Assembly (NCBI GenBank): GCA_034440575.1
Contig: JAOTOL010001188.1
Coordinates: forward strand, 231,001-295,000
Direction of reading: 5' to 3'
DNA from: Imbricaverruca yamaguchii
Taxonomy: Eukaryota; Arthropoda; Thecostraca; Neoverrucidae
Length of the DNA: 64,000 nucleotides
Part shown: in pieces, positions 36,840 to 49,755 of the stretch
Layout: each line of letters begins with the position of its first letter
Position numbering within the stretch: position 1 is the first letter of the stretch
The notes under the pieces: generated by a model
The model's database searches: none
What the model saw: only the letters and a program-made list of their open reading frames with translations
What the model was told of the DNA's origin: nothing
Position numbers and translations under genes: made by a program

Positions 36840-37022
36840 GGGGCGGGGATGGCCGAGTGGTTAAGGTGTCGGGCTATGGGTACCAAAGGTCCCGGGTTCG
36901 ACACTAGCGCCAATCAGGACATTTCCCAAACCCGCGGCCCACCGGCGAAACAGTGTGGGCGGCGCCATTAGCCGTGAATGTGCATAAAGTGCGTCGTGAA
37001 CCACCCAATAAACAAACAACAA
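36840..37022 (+). mobile_element. tRNA(Leu/Ser)-derived SINE (family B) with target-site duplication
   Basis: Starts with a class-II-tRNA-like head (GATGGCCGAGTGGTTAAGG = A box; GTCCCGGGTTCGACAC = B box), then an unrelated body, then a CAAATAAAC-like AACA-rich tail (AATAAACAAACAAC). Flanked by a 14 bp direct repeat CGAGTCCCCACCTC at 36826-36839 and 37023-37036. Intact-looking and probably young. Confidence 0.85.
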
Positions 37023-37036
37023 CGAGTCCCCACCTC

Positions 37037-37524
37037 CACCCCCAGTCCTCCAGTGGTGTGCATCTGACTGGAGCAGTCCTGGAGACTCGTGGATCAGAGT
37101 TCGCGACTCTGACCAAAGCGAGAGGAGACGGAGCATAGCCTGGAGGCGGATCAGGTCAGTTGACCACTTGACTACACACATCACTGGACGTTATGGTCGA
37201 CGAATCGCTATTTAAATGGGATGCCTATGTAACCCTTAGCTGTTAATCGATACACTTGGTGAGCTAAAGTTTCGAGTGATTACATCCACAAATATATTTC
37301 ACGTACTTTTAAAAGGATTTAAATGAATGGCGAATGGATGGCATGCAGACAGACTGCTGAATGGTAGGTTGACTTTTAGTTCATGATTTACAGGACCATT
37401 AGTATTGCTAGGTTTTCCGACCATTTATATTCATTTACTTCTCGGTTCCGATATTATACCATGGACTGACCTAAGACAGGTTGAAAACCCTGCGCATACC
37501 CCAATGACTAGTCAAAATGTCCGC
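37037..37524. other. Non-genic sequence
   Basis: Nothing recognisable. Confidence 0.35.
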
Positions 37525-37760
37525 CGGTCCCGACCGGGCTCTCCGACCTGGCTCTCCGACCGGGCTCTCCGACCTGGCTCTCCGACCTGGCTCTCCGACC
37601 GGGCTCTCCGACCTGGCTCTCCGACCGGGCTCTCCGACCGGGCTCTCCGACCGGGCTCTCCGACCGGGCTCTCCAACCTGGCTCTCCGACCGGGCTCTCC
37701 GACCTGGCTCTCCGACCGGGCTCTCCGACCTGGCTCTCCGACCTGGCTCTTCGACCGGGT
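37525..37760. repeat. 13 bp minisatellite, ~17 copies
   Basis: CTCTCCGACCTGG and CTCTCCGACCGGG alternate. Confidence 0.96.
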
Positions 37761-38577
37761 TCTTCTCTCTGATAGGAGGTATTGTCTGGTCATCTACTGG
37801 CAGATGGTCCCGCAGTGCATCATTCGTTAGACTCCTGGATATATCACTACAAATGCAGTATGCCGAGCGGCCTGGTTGGTGGTCTTACTTGGCTATGGCA
37901 CGCATGTCCACGTGGCACTGGCACCATCAACGTGGCACTGGACGGCACCGCCGAGTTGCACCATCCACGATTCTGACGGAAGCAGAAAGGTCGCCAATGT
38001 CGTGCAGCTTGGTCAGCCCGTTCAGCAAGCAGTCAACTGACATCGAGGACAGCCACATGCAGACATTCGAGTCTCAGCTGAAACACAAGCTGGCGTTTTC
38101 TCGTGAGTCGTATGCGTAGCCTACATGTGCACTGCGCACTGTGAAAATGCATTTGCTTTCATCCCTTCACCACGGCTTCACCACCAATCCCTTCATCATC
38201 CCACCACCAATGCGTCATCTCTTCTCGAATTGGCGACTCGAGCCATACAAAGTCATTAAGCCAGTAAATGTGCTTAAGCAATATGCATATGAATGCGCTG
38301 AAATACAATATTCCCGACTTTTGTTCGGCGCATTAAACGCTTAGCATCTCTCGTCAGAAACTCCGACCAGGCTGGTAGTTCATTGTCAGCAGCAAGCAGG
38401 AGTCGCATCTGCTTGCTTCGTCGGCTTACTATGCGCCGTTCTCGTGTCTCGGAGCGCATGTCTGTTGTTGGCGACACATTCACCCGGTGCAACACTTGGA
38501 CATCGTGAGTTGCTTCCTGCGGCGTTGATGCGAGCATTCCGCGCACTCACATCCTCTCCCGCGCCGACAATCAGACA
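37761..38577. other. Non-genic sequence
   Basis: No recognisable gene. Confidence 0.35.
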
Positions 38578-38815
38578 CTCACAGTCCAGACAACCAGACA
38601 GTCAAACAGTCAGACAGTCAGACAATCAGACAGTCAGACAGTCAGACAGTCAGACAGTCAGACAGTCAGACAGTCAAACAGTCAGACAGTCAGACAGTCA
38701 GACAGTCAGACAGTCAGACAGTCAGACAATTATACAGTCAGACAGTCAGACAGTCAGACAGTCAGTCAGACAATTAGACAGTCAGACAGTCAAACAGTCA
38801 GACAGTCAGACAGTC
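38578..38815. repeat. (CAGTCAGA)n 8 bp repeat
   Basis: About 29 copies with CAGTCAAA and CAATTAGA variants. Confidence 0.97.
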
Positions 38816-39173
38816 AGAGTCGTGGAACTGGCTGGCCGACGAAAACAAAAAGAAGTAAAATTGTAAAGTCATCAAGTCATAAGTTGTTTAGACTTAATAA
38901 GAGCTTCAAGGGCCCATCCAGTTAAGTCTATACATGGAAGATGCCATAAGCCCAGTAAAAAGACCCACCCCAACCTTCACCACCTACTAAAGAAACCATC
39001 CACCAACATCCCACACACCTAGCTACCCTAGCTGTCCAGCGTTATTCCCATGATTTTCAATACATGTGAATTGAATGCCCTACCAAAAACTTTCAAACCT
39101 CATCTATGCCCGCTTAACGAGGTTTGTGCCGTGTACATCCACCTTGCACTAATCTCACCCCATCCACCACAAA

Positions 39174-39720
39174 TCAGAATTCAAAATCAAGATTTTCCTG
39201 TCTGAAAACATTGTCCATCATACTTTCAGATATATTCAATGAGGAACTTCCTACATTAGCAGGCAGCCTATTCCACTGATCAAAAACCCCTTGACTGAAG
39301 ACCTGTTGTCGCTTAGCTATCCCACACCTCAACTTGTCTAACCCGAATTGATGACCCCTATGTGATACTCTAAACAGAAGAGCATCATTCGAACTGACCT
39401 GATCTAACCCTTTAACAATTTTGTACATTTCAATCATGTCCCCCTTAATCTCCTATACTTGAGTGAGTACATATCTAATGCCACAAGCCTTTCTCCATAT
39501 TCTAGGTTACATATTACACTGATGAGTCTTGTTGCTTTGCGCTGCACTCTTTCTTGCATTTCGGTATCTTTTTCTAGGTAGGGGCCCATGCTTGAACAGA
39601 AAATTCCAAGTGGGGTCGCACATATGCTAAGTACAGTTTGTCATGACTGCCTTGCTCTTATATCTCACACTTCTATAAATAAGTCCCAGCATACTCAGTG
39701 CCCTGTTCCTAGCTGAGATA
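39174..39720 (-). mobile_element. LINE reverse transcriptase C-terminal fragment
   Basis: Minus-strand pieces in shifting frames read YVRPHLEFSVQAW, EKDTEMQERVQRKATRLI, YGERLVALDMYSLKYRRLRG, DMIEMYKIVKGLDQV and finally FSQGVFDQWNRLP, ending with a TGA at 39176-39174. This is the usual thumb/C-terminal region of CR1/jockey/L2-like non-LTR reverse transcriptases. At least two frameshifts: a dead, 5'-truncated copy, of a different family from the LINE at 58301-58612. Confidence 0.85.
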
Positions 39721-40974
39721 CATTGCTTCTCATGTATCTATCGGTACTCATCCCGAGTACTGATATGTACTGCAATCAGTGCACGGGATGAGCAACGCAA
39801 TCAGTACTCATCCCGAGTGGCGGCCACATAATGAACCGGTCAAATTGAATCTTCCGACCAGCGATGGACGGTCAGAGGGTAGCGGCCCCCTCCGGCGAGA
39901 AAACAACATTCCTGTGCTGACATCGACTGCTGTCGGGGCAAATATCGGTCGGGCACGCTGCGGATGAGCGGCCTGCGTTTCACGGTACTGCCGTTCACCG
40001 GCGACTCACGCGTGGCCAGCGGAGATGGGAGTGGAGGTGGGGGGGGGGGGGAGAGATCTCGGCCGCCGCTAATGGCTTCTGCCGGCCGCCGCCGGCCACG
40101 GGCCGAACAATCACAGACACCGCCGGCCGGGCGGGCGGCCCTCCGCCCTCACCCGGCCACAGCCGCCCACTAATGGGTCAGACGTCGGTAATCAGATTTT
40201 ACAGTTGTCAGCGGCAAAGGACAGCCGCCACTGTAGCGGCGGCGACCGCCGCCGCCCGGCGCCCGTGTTTTCGTCCCAGCACAAATGCAATTGTTCGGCA
40301 TAATGGGATTATCCTGCGGCCGGCCCCGAACTGTCACTGTCGGGGCGCGGTGACGCCAGTCTGGGTCAGCGAACCGAACCCCCGGCGCCGGCCGCAGCGG
40401 GCTGGCTGACAAAAAGCGGCCGACGTGTGGCGGCGGCGGACATCTGTGCCGCGGCAGTGATGCCGCAGGGACAGTGGCCGGCTCGAGAGCAGGGCTCGGC
40501 TCCGACCGCGGCGCGACCTGGCGGCTGAGCGATGGCAGAGCGTTCCACGAGCAGCCGCCGACGGCACCGGCAGATGGTGATAAATCATGGCTGAATGGCG
40601 TCGTAGGCAAACACGCTGGTCAATGTCGACAACGTCGACACCGCCGCGCTACCACATCACGCGAGCGAGCGGCACCAGCAGGCGGGACCACCAGACCGGC
40701 CGACAGATCCGAGGAGCATCGGAACCTCCACCGTGCACCCAGCAGCAGACTAGCGCTCGGCTGAGCCCCGTAATGTCGCGACACCTTCAGCTACGGCTCT
40801 GCTGTTCCGCGCCAGACCACCGGAGCTCACAATGCCGCCCGATTTGTCTGCACGTCTGGCCACGCTGCCGATGTCCGGGGTGGACTGGTTAAGCACGAAG
40901 ACGGAAGCACATCGGTCGAGTTCGAGCCCATTGCGCTTTGATTTGAAGTCCGCCACCCCGGCCGGTGACCTCCG
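39721..40974. other. Non-genic, mostly a GC-rich island
   Basis: A small duplication of ACTCATCCCGAGT at 39747 and 39807. From 39960 to 40900 the sequence is CpG-rich with scattered TAATGG/TAATCAG words. Open frames occur on both strands, but none resembles a protein. Possible regulatory island. Confidence 0.35.
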
Positions 40975-41200
40975 TCACACACAACGGCACAGTGACGGCG
41001 CAATGACGGAGCACGAGCAGTGACGGAGCCCGAGCAGTGACGGCGCAGTGACGGAACCCGCGCAGTGACGGCGCAAAGACGGAGCACGAGCAGTGACGGG
41101 GCCCCGCACAGTGACGGCGCAGTGCCGGCGCAGTGACAGTGCAGTGGCGGCGCAGTGACGGAGCCCGAGCAGTGACGGCGCAGTGAAGGAGCCCGCAACA
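40975..41200. repeat. Degenerate (GTGACGGCGCA)-type array
   Basis: Short units such as CAGTGACGGAGCCCGAGCAG with variable spacing. Confidence 0.85.
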
Positions 41201-44200
41201 CGAGTAACAGGACTGCCATATACTACCACGGATTGCCCCGCATGGATCACAAACACCGCAACACGCACGGTATACTGAGCAGCATCAGTATGAAGATACC
41301 AGTGCAGTACCAAATACAGCATCGAGAGGCTGCCATATATCCTGATGATGATGCGTAGATCCAAGCCAGTGACTTTGACATCGTTCCCGCCCGAGGGCGG
41401 GCTAGATCATTCGGCCACTCGTTATACTATCTCGTTGATAATTCCACTTTCGCGTTATCGCTTTCCATGTTTCTCTTCCTTTTATGCCTCCTTCCTCTTT
41501 CTCTGACCTGTCTCGCTCTCTTGCTTGCTTGCGCTGTCCCGAACAGCCTCGTTTTTTCTCGCACCGAGCTGGCTGGCTCTCAACACCACCGTAGGCCAAA
41601 ACTACCGCCTGCCGTCCGCGCCAAATCTGTCCGCGCCACACGCGCCGCGCCAAATCTGGTCGCGCCACGCTCCCCGCCGCATTGGCGGGAATTAACTCGC
41701 ACGCGCAACGGGATGTTGGCAATTTGCTTTATGGGATCCCTTAATCTGTCAAATGGCAGCAGAACGGCCGGCAGACTTATTTGCATTCAGGAATGCGCGC
41801 GATGACGCTCCTTGCCAGCGCAAAAACTCTCAGCAGACGCTCGCGGTAAACAACATTGCCTATCTGAAAATCCACTTGAAGGCAATTTTCGAGTTGGCCC
41901 GGGTTAGCCGGAGGAGGTGCTAAAAACTCAGCGACATCATTCGTCGAGATGCTCAGCTGTTTGTTTTTGCAGCGGTTTTTAGCCTCCTGTGCGCCACATT
42001 GACGGCAGACGCCGTTAGCGCGGTGGGGAGCATTTTAATCACGACGTGGAACTTGAGTGGCAAGCATGTAAAGCGGGCGTCTCGCCCGCGCCAGAGGTCT
42101 CCGAGAGTGTCCGCAGTGGTGAGGGCTCGGGTGCCCTCCGCAGGTCGAATGTGCTCCGAGGAGAAGTGGCAGGCCGTTCTGGCTGGTCGCAACTCGGAAA
42201 AGATCTGTCGAAAATGCCACAGATCCCTTTGTCGGATTTCCATTCGATGGTGACGGAGGAAGGTTGGAGGTGTAACTGCTGCCTGTTTCCTCTGATAAGT
42301 GGTCAATGTCGTCATAGATTTTCGGTTTGTGTCGGTCAATTATGCAGCTGTGTTTCTGGGCTAAGCATGACGAGGCATTTGCGACTTCCGTGCACACTGA
42401 GCAATGTTCGTCAGCTGGGATAGGATATTTCATTACTTGGGTAGAGTTTCATAGAACACAATACTGAATTGATTATGTAGCAGCCTAGCACGTATGGTGT
42501 GAACAAATGGGTTGCATTGCAGCGTAATACATTCGGTGTCGAGAAGTTGGTCGTGGCAATTCAAATGTACTTTCATCTGAGACATCCTCACGCGATTCCT
42601 GAGACTCCTTTCGCCACATTACCATTAATCGAGCATGTTATGCTTGATGTATTTCATTAATCGAGCTTGGATGCATTTCATTAACACGCGCCCTGGAGAG
42701 CCTCCGAAAATCGCAGAAAGCAAATCTTTCTGTGAAGATTTGCATCTGGATGTTGCGCTGGTTCAGACTATGACGAGAAATAGGGTTCAACTACCTGTCA
42801 AGCTCAATTCTCCCTCATGTCCTTGGTGCAATATATTCACATGTATTGCAAGCATATGCCAGTGGTTGAATGAGCACACCGGTTGAAGCACAGTGCCAGT
42901 ACAATACAGGCATGAACACAATTGCAAGATGGCGCGAGATGATATTTCAAATCCATGGTCATTTTGTATCCCATGGTAACGTTTCTTACACCATCGTTAA
43001 TAGATGCCCTGTTCGGATTGCTTTGGTACTACGGTGTGACGTTTATCACGTTATTTTCGATGGTGGACTTCGGATTATAAATGGTGGCCGCACGAATGTG
43101 AAATGGTCAAAAAGAAAAAAAAGTTGATTGACCAGCAAAACCACTAACCTTAGCACACCCAAGGGAGTGGCCGGGCTCCTTTGTTTTTAGAGTATAAAGG
43201 GTGACAATGAACACGTCATCATCATTTAGCAAGCGATCCCGAGATCTTTGGAAAATTAAAGAACAGTCCTACTCTCCCTTTACTGAACAAATCAAAATCC
43301 GACGAGCGAGGAGTTTTGCCCATAACGGACCCTGCCTCCAAGAAAATCCATGGCGCGCACCTGGCCTTTGTGATTCACTCGGACCTTTCCCGGCTACGGA
43401 GGTGGTAACCGTCTGTCAATTATACGAATATGGTGACGGACCAAGGACATGATGACACCAGAAACTGAATTAATTCGAACAAAGCATGCTGCGATAGGAT
43501 GTACGATTGTCACACGTAAGCACGAATAAAAACACACCACACTTTATTTATATATATATATATATATATGTATACATATATATGCTTACGTATTCCAAAT
43601 GTCGCCTCGTTGCAGTGATCGTGCCGGATTTTTTTTATCCTGTAGGGTGAAGATGAGCCACCCAGACGAACCTGCTGATAACGTTGTCTGTGTATTTTTA
43701 TGCCGAAGTATGCCTGTACAGTCAAGTGATGTTCACTTCATACCTGCACCTTGGATTCGTTCCCGCAGTCCTATGTGCTGTTACCAAGACTAGCAGTCAT
43801 GCACCGGCGCTCTTCTGCTGTGCTGCCGTGATTACTACTACTGACGACAATCACAAAGCAGATCAACACCGTTTTTACACACGCATGCCGGCCGAAGGTG
43901 TGCGAGATGTCAAGATGCGCTCGCTCCCAGATCCCCTGTTACCGTCAGGGATGATCTTTCGCTTTGTATGGTCAGGAACCTCAAACGCTCCAGTGACAAC
44001 ACAGTCATTCCCCCGGTGCGAGCTGAGCCAGGACATGCCACAGCACGTGCTGGCTCATGTGCCGGATGATGCCAGGGTGCTGGCCGACTGTTCGGGCAGC
44101 CGCTGCCGCCCGCCGTACGCTGCCGACGGCACGCGACGTGTATCTGCGGTGACTGGCGCTGTTCGGTCTGCGCTGGCACCGACTGCCACTCTCGCTGCCG

Positions 44201-44639
44201 ACGTCTGTCAGCTGTGGCACGACAGTGCTCTGCTCGGGTTAGCCTCGCAGTGGGTACGACTAGCTGTCGGCTCGACCGGTCCGTTTGACCGCGCTTTTAG
44301 GTCTGCGTGTCCACTGATTGGACCCGTGTGCTGCTCGGTCAGCAGTTAGACTGGTGAAGTGGTTGGTGCTACCCGGGGCTGCGGCTAGGATTTTCTGAAG
44401 GCGCAGTGGGCCCCAAATTTTGCCGAAACAGGCGGCACCACTATCGGTGCGCCGAAAGTCTCTGGTTTTGCCTGGTGGAAAACTCAAAGTTTTTGTTTCA
44501 GTCAGTGGCTTTTTGATTTATGAGTGTTACGGGCCCCCTTGGCTGCGCCTCTGCTTTTGCCCTTCACAAATTACAAGGACAGTCAAAGGCGACGAACATC
44601 CGCACGGCGCAAATGTTGCAGCACTCCAGCGAGGCTGTG
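41201..44639. other. Non-genic sequence
   Basis: AT-rich and GC-rich stretches without recognisable genes. Contains an AT run at 43550-43580. The longest non-repeat open frame (43684-44349, 221 codons plus) has no family signature and lies in a GC-rich segment; not called. Confidence 0.35.
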
Positions 44640-45965
44640 GTCTGTTATATGTGGTCACATGAGAGCCTGGTCTGTTGTATGTGGTCATATGAGAGGCTGG
44701 TCTGTTGCATGTAGCCACATGAGAGCCTGGTCTGTTGTGTGTGGTCACATGAGAGCCTGGTCTGTTGTATGTGGTCACATGAGAGCCTGGTCTGTTGTAT
44801 GTGGTCACATGAGAGGCTGGTCTGTTGCATGTAGTCATATGAGAGCCTGGTCTGTTGTATGTAGCCACATGAGAGGCTAGTCTGTTGCATGTAGCCACAT
44901 GAGAGGCTGGCCTGTTGTATGTAGCCACATGAGAGCCTGGTATGTTGTGTGTAGCTACATGAGAGGCTGGTCTGTTGTATGTAGCCACATGAGAGGCTAG
45001 TCTGTTGTATGTAGCCATATGAGAGGCTGGTCTGTTGTATGTGGTCACATGAGAGGCTGGTCTGTTGCATGTAGTCATATGAGAGCCTGGTCTGTTGTAT
45101 GTAGCCACATGAGAGGCTAGTCTGTTGCATGTAGCCACATGAGAGGCTGGCCTGTTGTATGTAGCCACATGAGAGCCTGGTATGTTGTGTGTAGCTACAT
45201 GAGAGCCTGGTCTGTTGTATGTAGCCACATGAGAGACTGGCCTGTTGTATGTAGCCACATGAGAGCCTGGTCTGTTGTATGTGGCCACATGAGAGGCTAG
45301 TCTGTTGCATGTGGTCACATGAGAGCCTGGTCTGTTGTATGTGGTCATATGAGAGGCTGGTCTGTTGTATGTAGCCACATGAGAGGCTGGTCTGTTGCAT
45401 GTAACCACATGAGAGCCTGGTCTGTTGTATGAGGTCACATGAGAGGCTGGTCTGTTGTATGTAGCCACATGAGAGGCTAGTCTGTTGTATGTGTTCACAT
45501 GAGAGGCTGGTCTGTTGTACGTGTTCACATGAGAGGCTGGTCTGTTGTATGTAGCCACATGAGAGGCTGGCCTGTTGTATGTAGCCACATGAGAGGCTGG
45601 TCTGTTGTATGTGGTCACATGAGAGGCTGGTCTGTTGTATGTAGCCACATGAGAGGCTGGTCTGTTGTATGTAGCCACATGAGAGGCTGGTCTGTTGTAT
45701 GTAGCCACATGAGAGGCTGGTCTGTGTGCCTGTTGTATGTGTCATGAGGCTGGTCTGTTGTGTGTGCGGGCTGCTCTGTATGTGGTCACATGAGAGGCTG
45801 GCCTGTTGTATGTGTCACATGAAGGCTATAGAGGGCTGCGGAGCGGGAGGCTAGTCTGTTGTATGTAGCCACATGGGAGGCTGGTCTGTTGTATGTGGTC
45901 ACATGAGAGGCTGGTCTGCTGTATGTGGTCACATGGGAGGCCGGTCATGTGGTCACATGAGAGGG
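44640..45965. repeat. 30 bp minisatellite, ~42 copies, with higher-order structure
   Basis: Unit contains CACATGAGAGGCTGGTCTGT and TGTATGTAGC. The stretch 44821-44960 recurs at 45061-45200 almost without change, so an 8-unit (240 bp) block has been duplicated. Minus-strand frames of up to 393 codons are by-products. Confidence 0.96.
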
Positions 45966-47744
45966 ACGAATTGCAGACACGGTATCGAAGTCTTGCCCAA
46001 TTTTGGCATGTGCCGTTGTGTACGTAGCGTAGTGCCTCGCATAAAAATATGGAGTGGTGTATCACGGAGGGGTCATCATGACTGTTGTTTGTTAACGTGG
46101 AACGCGAGCAGCAAAGGTAATTCGTGATGAATGTCGGCAAACATTGAGAATTAAAGGGCAGCTCTTATTAGGTGTGCAGAAAGTGGGAATTTAAGTGAAG
46201 TAGCCAAAAACATGGTACTGGGTTTCAAAAGTGAAACGCTTGGGTCGGGTCGGACCAGATTGAGTCGGATCGGACCAGATTGGGTCGGGTCGGGCCGAAT
46301 TAGGTCGGATCGGCCGGATTGGGTTGGGTCTGGCTGGGCTGGGTCGCTCAGATGCACGTTCTTGGTGCCTGCCCTCGTCTTAACTGGAAGCATTTGTTTG
46401 CAGTTAGTGTCGCTGAGTCGCGGTTGATCAGTTTTGTGAGAATGCATCACTCGGTGTGTTTGGTAGTATGTCATGAGCGTTCCCTTCATGCATGGAGTTG
46501 AAAAAATGCTGCGCTATCAGTGTTTTTATGAAGAGTGATGCTGAGCACTGCATTTCAAGCAGGTGCATGCATGTGGCATTAATGTGGCCTGGGGTCCACT
46601 ATTGTTGATGCTGCTGAATTATCGCTTCAGGAACGTTCGTCGCCCAATTGCAGGTTAGTGTGTCAGTTCCAAGTTGATAAATGGAATACCGCCCGATTTA
46701 TATCCAAGGATATGTCGCTCCGTCGTCATTGTGATCTACCGTTATTTGCGCTTTCAGATTATGACCTCTTTAGCACGCTTCAAATTCATAAGTCCGGAAG
46801 GGATTCATTCGCGAAGGATCATATGATTTATGGCCCCACGAGATTAACGCTTACGGGATCGTCTACAATGACAGCCTTCGGAGACGCAACGGCAAGCTGC
46901 GGAAGCAATTGGTACAGTGAAAACGTCAGCCGGCATTTGTTTCTGTCTGCCGGCGAAGATTGATGGCCGGAAATTTCCCAACAAATGACGTCATCCATCA
47001 TGATCATTCATGCCTTTTCCGCAGTCATCGGTCACTTCTACTGATCTGATGTATTGTTCAGTCAAACCTTATGCTCTGTGTTTGACTACACCACCCACCA
47101 TCCCGGTGGAAGGGCTAGTAAGCCAGCATGCCAACAAAACCGCCGACACTGAGCAGATCACTGGCAGGAGAAAGCGCAAACGATAGTGCATCCACAATAA
47201 CAAGGAAGGTCACATCAACCGTCTGTCTGTCTGAACAAGCGGCTCCTCGCCATGTAAGTAGGGATGTCTCACTCAGCAGGTGATGTCTTGCGCAATGGTG
47301 ATATACCACTGCAAGCGTGACATCTCACTGAAGCTGTGATATCACGCTGGACGGGTCAAATCTGAGAATCGGAATAGCTATCTGCGGCCATGGCTTGATT
47401 CAGCAATGCACATATGCCAGAGTATTCCAAACAACCATCCAAAGTCCACAACTACCTCAGTAGTTACGAGTGGACGACACCGCTGCGATCACTGGCAGGA
47501 GAAGCCAAATGATAGTGCATGCACAATAACGACGACAATTTTTTGCCACCTGCCCGCAGATGCCTGAGGAGGAATGGCGTTCCCCAGCCGTCTGCCCCCT
47601 CCTCACTAGTCAGCAGTCCGCGGCTGTTTTCGCCACTCCTCACCAAGACAGAAGCTTCAGCGCCAGCCGGCAGTGCCGCGACGGCCGAGTCGCGCACCGT
47701 GCCGACTCCTCGGTGGCCCGACGGCCAGCTACTCGGCATCTGCC
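45966..47744. other. Non-genic sequence
   Basis: 46235-46350 holds GGGTCGGACCAGATTG-type degenerate repeats. 47156-47203 and 47488-47531 share a ~45 bp block (GATCACTGGCAGGAGAA ... GATAGTGCAT), an interspersed duplication. No gene recognised. Confidence 0.4.
46969..46993. promoter_or_regulatory. Adjacent kB-like and CRE-like sites
   Basis: GGAAATTTCCC at 46969-46979 is a palindromic Rel/NF-kB-type site. Seven bases later TGACGTCA at 46986-46993 is a full CRE/ATF palindrome. No gene start is visible next to it, so this is a sequence match only. Confidence 0.3.
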
Positions 47745-48795
47745 GGCCATCTGACGACTCCATCTGACGGCCATCTGACGACCATCTGACAGCCATCTGC
47801 CGACTCCATCTGACGACCATCTGCCGACTCCAGCTGACGGCCATCTGCCGACTCCATCTGTCGACTCCGTATGACAGCCATCTGACGACTCCATCTGACG
47901 ACCATCTGCCGACTCCATCTGCGGCCATCTGCCGACTCCAGCTGACGACCATCTGCCGACTCCAGCTGACGGCCATCTGACGACCATCTGTCGACTCCAT
48001 CTGACGACCATCTGACGGTCATCTGCCGACTCCATCTGACGGCCATCTGCCGACTCCATCTGACGACTCCATCTGCCGACTCCATCTGCCGACTCCATCT
48101 GACAACCATCTGCCGACTCCATCTGCCGGCCATCTGCCGACTCCAGCTGACGACCATCTGCCGACTCCATCTGACGGCCATCTGCCGACTCCATCTGACG
48201 ACCATCTGCCGACTCCATCTGACGACCATCTGCCGACTCCAGCTGACGGCCATCTGCCGACTCCAGCTGACGGCCATCTGCCGACTCCAGCTGACGGCCA
48301 TCTGCCGACTCCAGCTGACGGCCATCTGCCGACTCCAGCTGACGGCCATCTGCCGACTCCATCTGACGACCATCTGCCGACTCCATCTGACGGCCATCTG
48401 CCGACTCCATCTGACGGCCATCTGCCGACTCCATCTGACGACCATCTGCCGACTCCATCTGACAGCCATCTGACGACCATCTGACGACTCCATCTGACGA
48501 CCATCTGACGACTCCATCTGACGACCATCTGCCGACTCCATCTGATGGCCATCTGCCGACTCCAGCTGACGATCCATCTGCCGACCTGGCCATCTGCCGA
48601 CTCCTCTGAGGCCATCTTGACTTCATCTGACGACCATCTGCCGACTCCATCTGCCGGCCATCTGCCGACTCCAGCTGACGACCATCTGCCGACTCCATCT
48701 GACGGCCATCTGCCGACTCCAGCTGACGGCCATCTGACGGCCATCTGCCGACTCCATCTGACGACCATCTGCCGACTCCATCCGACTCCAGCCGG
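47745..48795. repeat. 24 bp minisatellite, ~44 copies
   Basis: Mixed 12 bp half-units CATCTGCCGACT / CCATCTGACGGC and similar. Open minus-strand frames of up to 513 codons are by-products. Confidence 0.96.
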
Positions 48796-49654
48796 GCCAG
48801 CTCCTCTGCGGCCCGGCCACCGGCAGATGGCGAGCCGCAGCCGAAAGGTTCCGGCGCCTGCTGGGGTCGCGACCCGGGTCGGCGGCGGCGGGTGCGTCGG
48901 TCGCCTCGTCGCCGCCCTGTCGGCGCGTCGGTGGCGGCGACAAGAATCGTCGTGCCGCGCGCACACAGGGGTGGCGGCGGACAGTCCATGACCGATCGGC
49001 GGGGGACGGGAGCGAGACGTGTTTGTCGGTCGGCGGCCGACGACGCGGGCCGCGCAGACGTCCCAATCAGTCGACTGGATGCGACCCGACCGCCGAGCGG
49101 CTGTGTCACGTCAGCGACCGCTCGGACCGAGAGCCGACAGGCTCGTCGTCGGGTGTGTCCGGTTACACAGGACCGCCGCATACCACCATCGGCGGGTTCG
49201 GCTCTGTGAGCACCGGGGCCGCCTGACAGTCCAGCTGGCGGCGTTTGGGGCCGTGAAAGACCGACGGTGGGCTGGCTGGCCGGCGGGGACGAAACACTTC
49301 AGATTCGGCGGCAGTTGGAGTATGTGCTGTTGGGGAAGTGCTTGCCAGATGAAAATTTTCAGGCTAGTGAATGGTCTTTAGATGTGAAAGTTTACATCTA
49401 GAATTTATTATCTGCATCCGTCTTGGTATCCGGGACAGTATATTGGAAACGCATGTGCAGCGCCAGTTTACAAATATTAATTTTGTGTTTAATTTGCAGC
49501 TTATATTTGTTTTGGTCGTCTTACCGCCATTTGTTTAGATTTATAAAAACGACGACTGCACGTCTACCTGAAACCAAGGTAAGTATTCTACATCCAAATG
49601 TTATATGGGCATTATCAGAGGGTTATTCGTCTATTTATCGAGCGTATGGCCTAA
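48796..49654. other. Non-genic sequence
   Basis: GC-rich to about 49320, then AT-rich; nothing recognisable. Confidence 0.35.
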
Positions 49655-49755
49655 TTCACTGACACGACCTCAGTCGATCAGTGGCCTCAGACTAACATGA
49701 CCTCAGCCGATCAGTGACCTCAGACTAACACGACCTCAGCCGATCAGTGACATAG
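49655..49755. repeat. 34 bp tandem repeat, ~3 copies
   Basis: ACGACCTCAGCCGATCAGTG units. Confidence 0.9.

Noticed and set aside
43684..44349. 221-codon open frame outside repeats
   Set aside because: No family signature, GC-rich region where open frames arise by chance, no splice or start support.
44527..45745. Minus-strand open frames of 366 and 393 codons
   Set aside because: 10-residue repeats from the 30 bp satellite in two frames at once.
44640..45965. CRISPR-like regular repeats
   Set aside because: No unique spacers between repeats, eukaryotic context, unit varies in place; a minisatellite.
47640..49181. Minus-strand open frames of up to 513 codons
   Set aside because: Explained by the 24 bp satellite; the ends outside the array are GC-rich noise.
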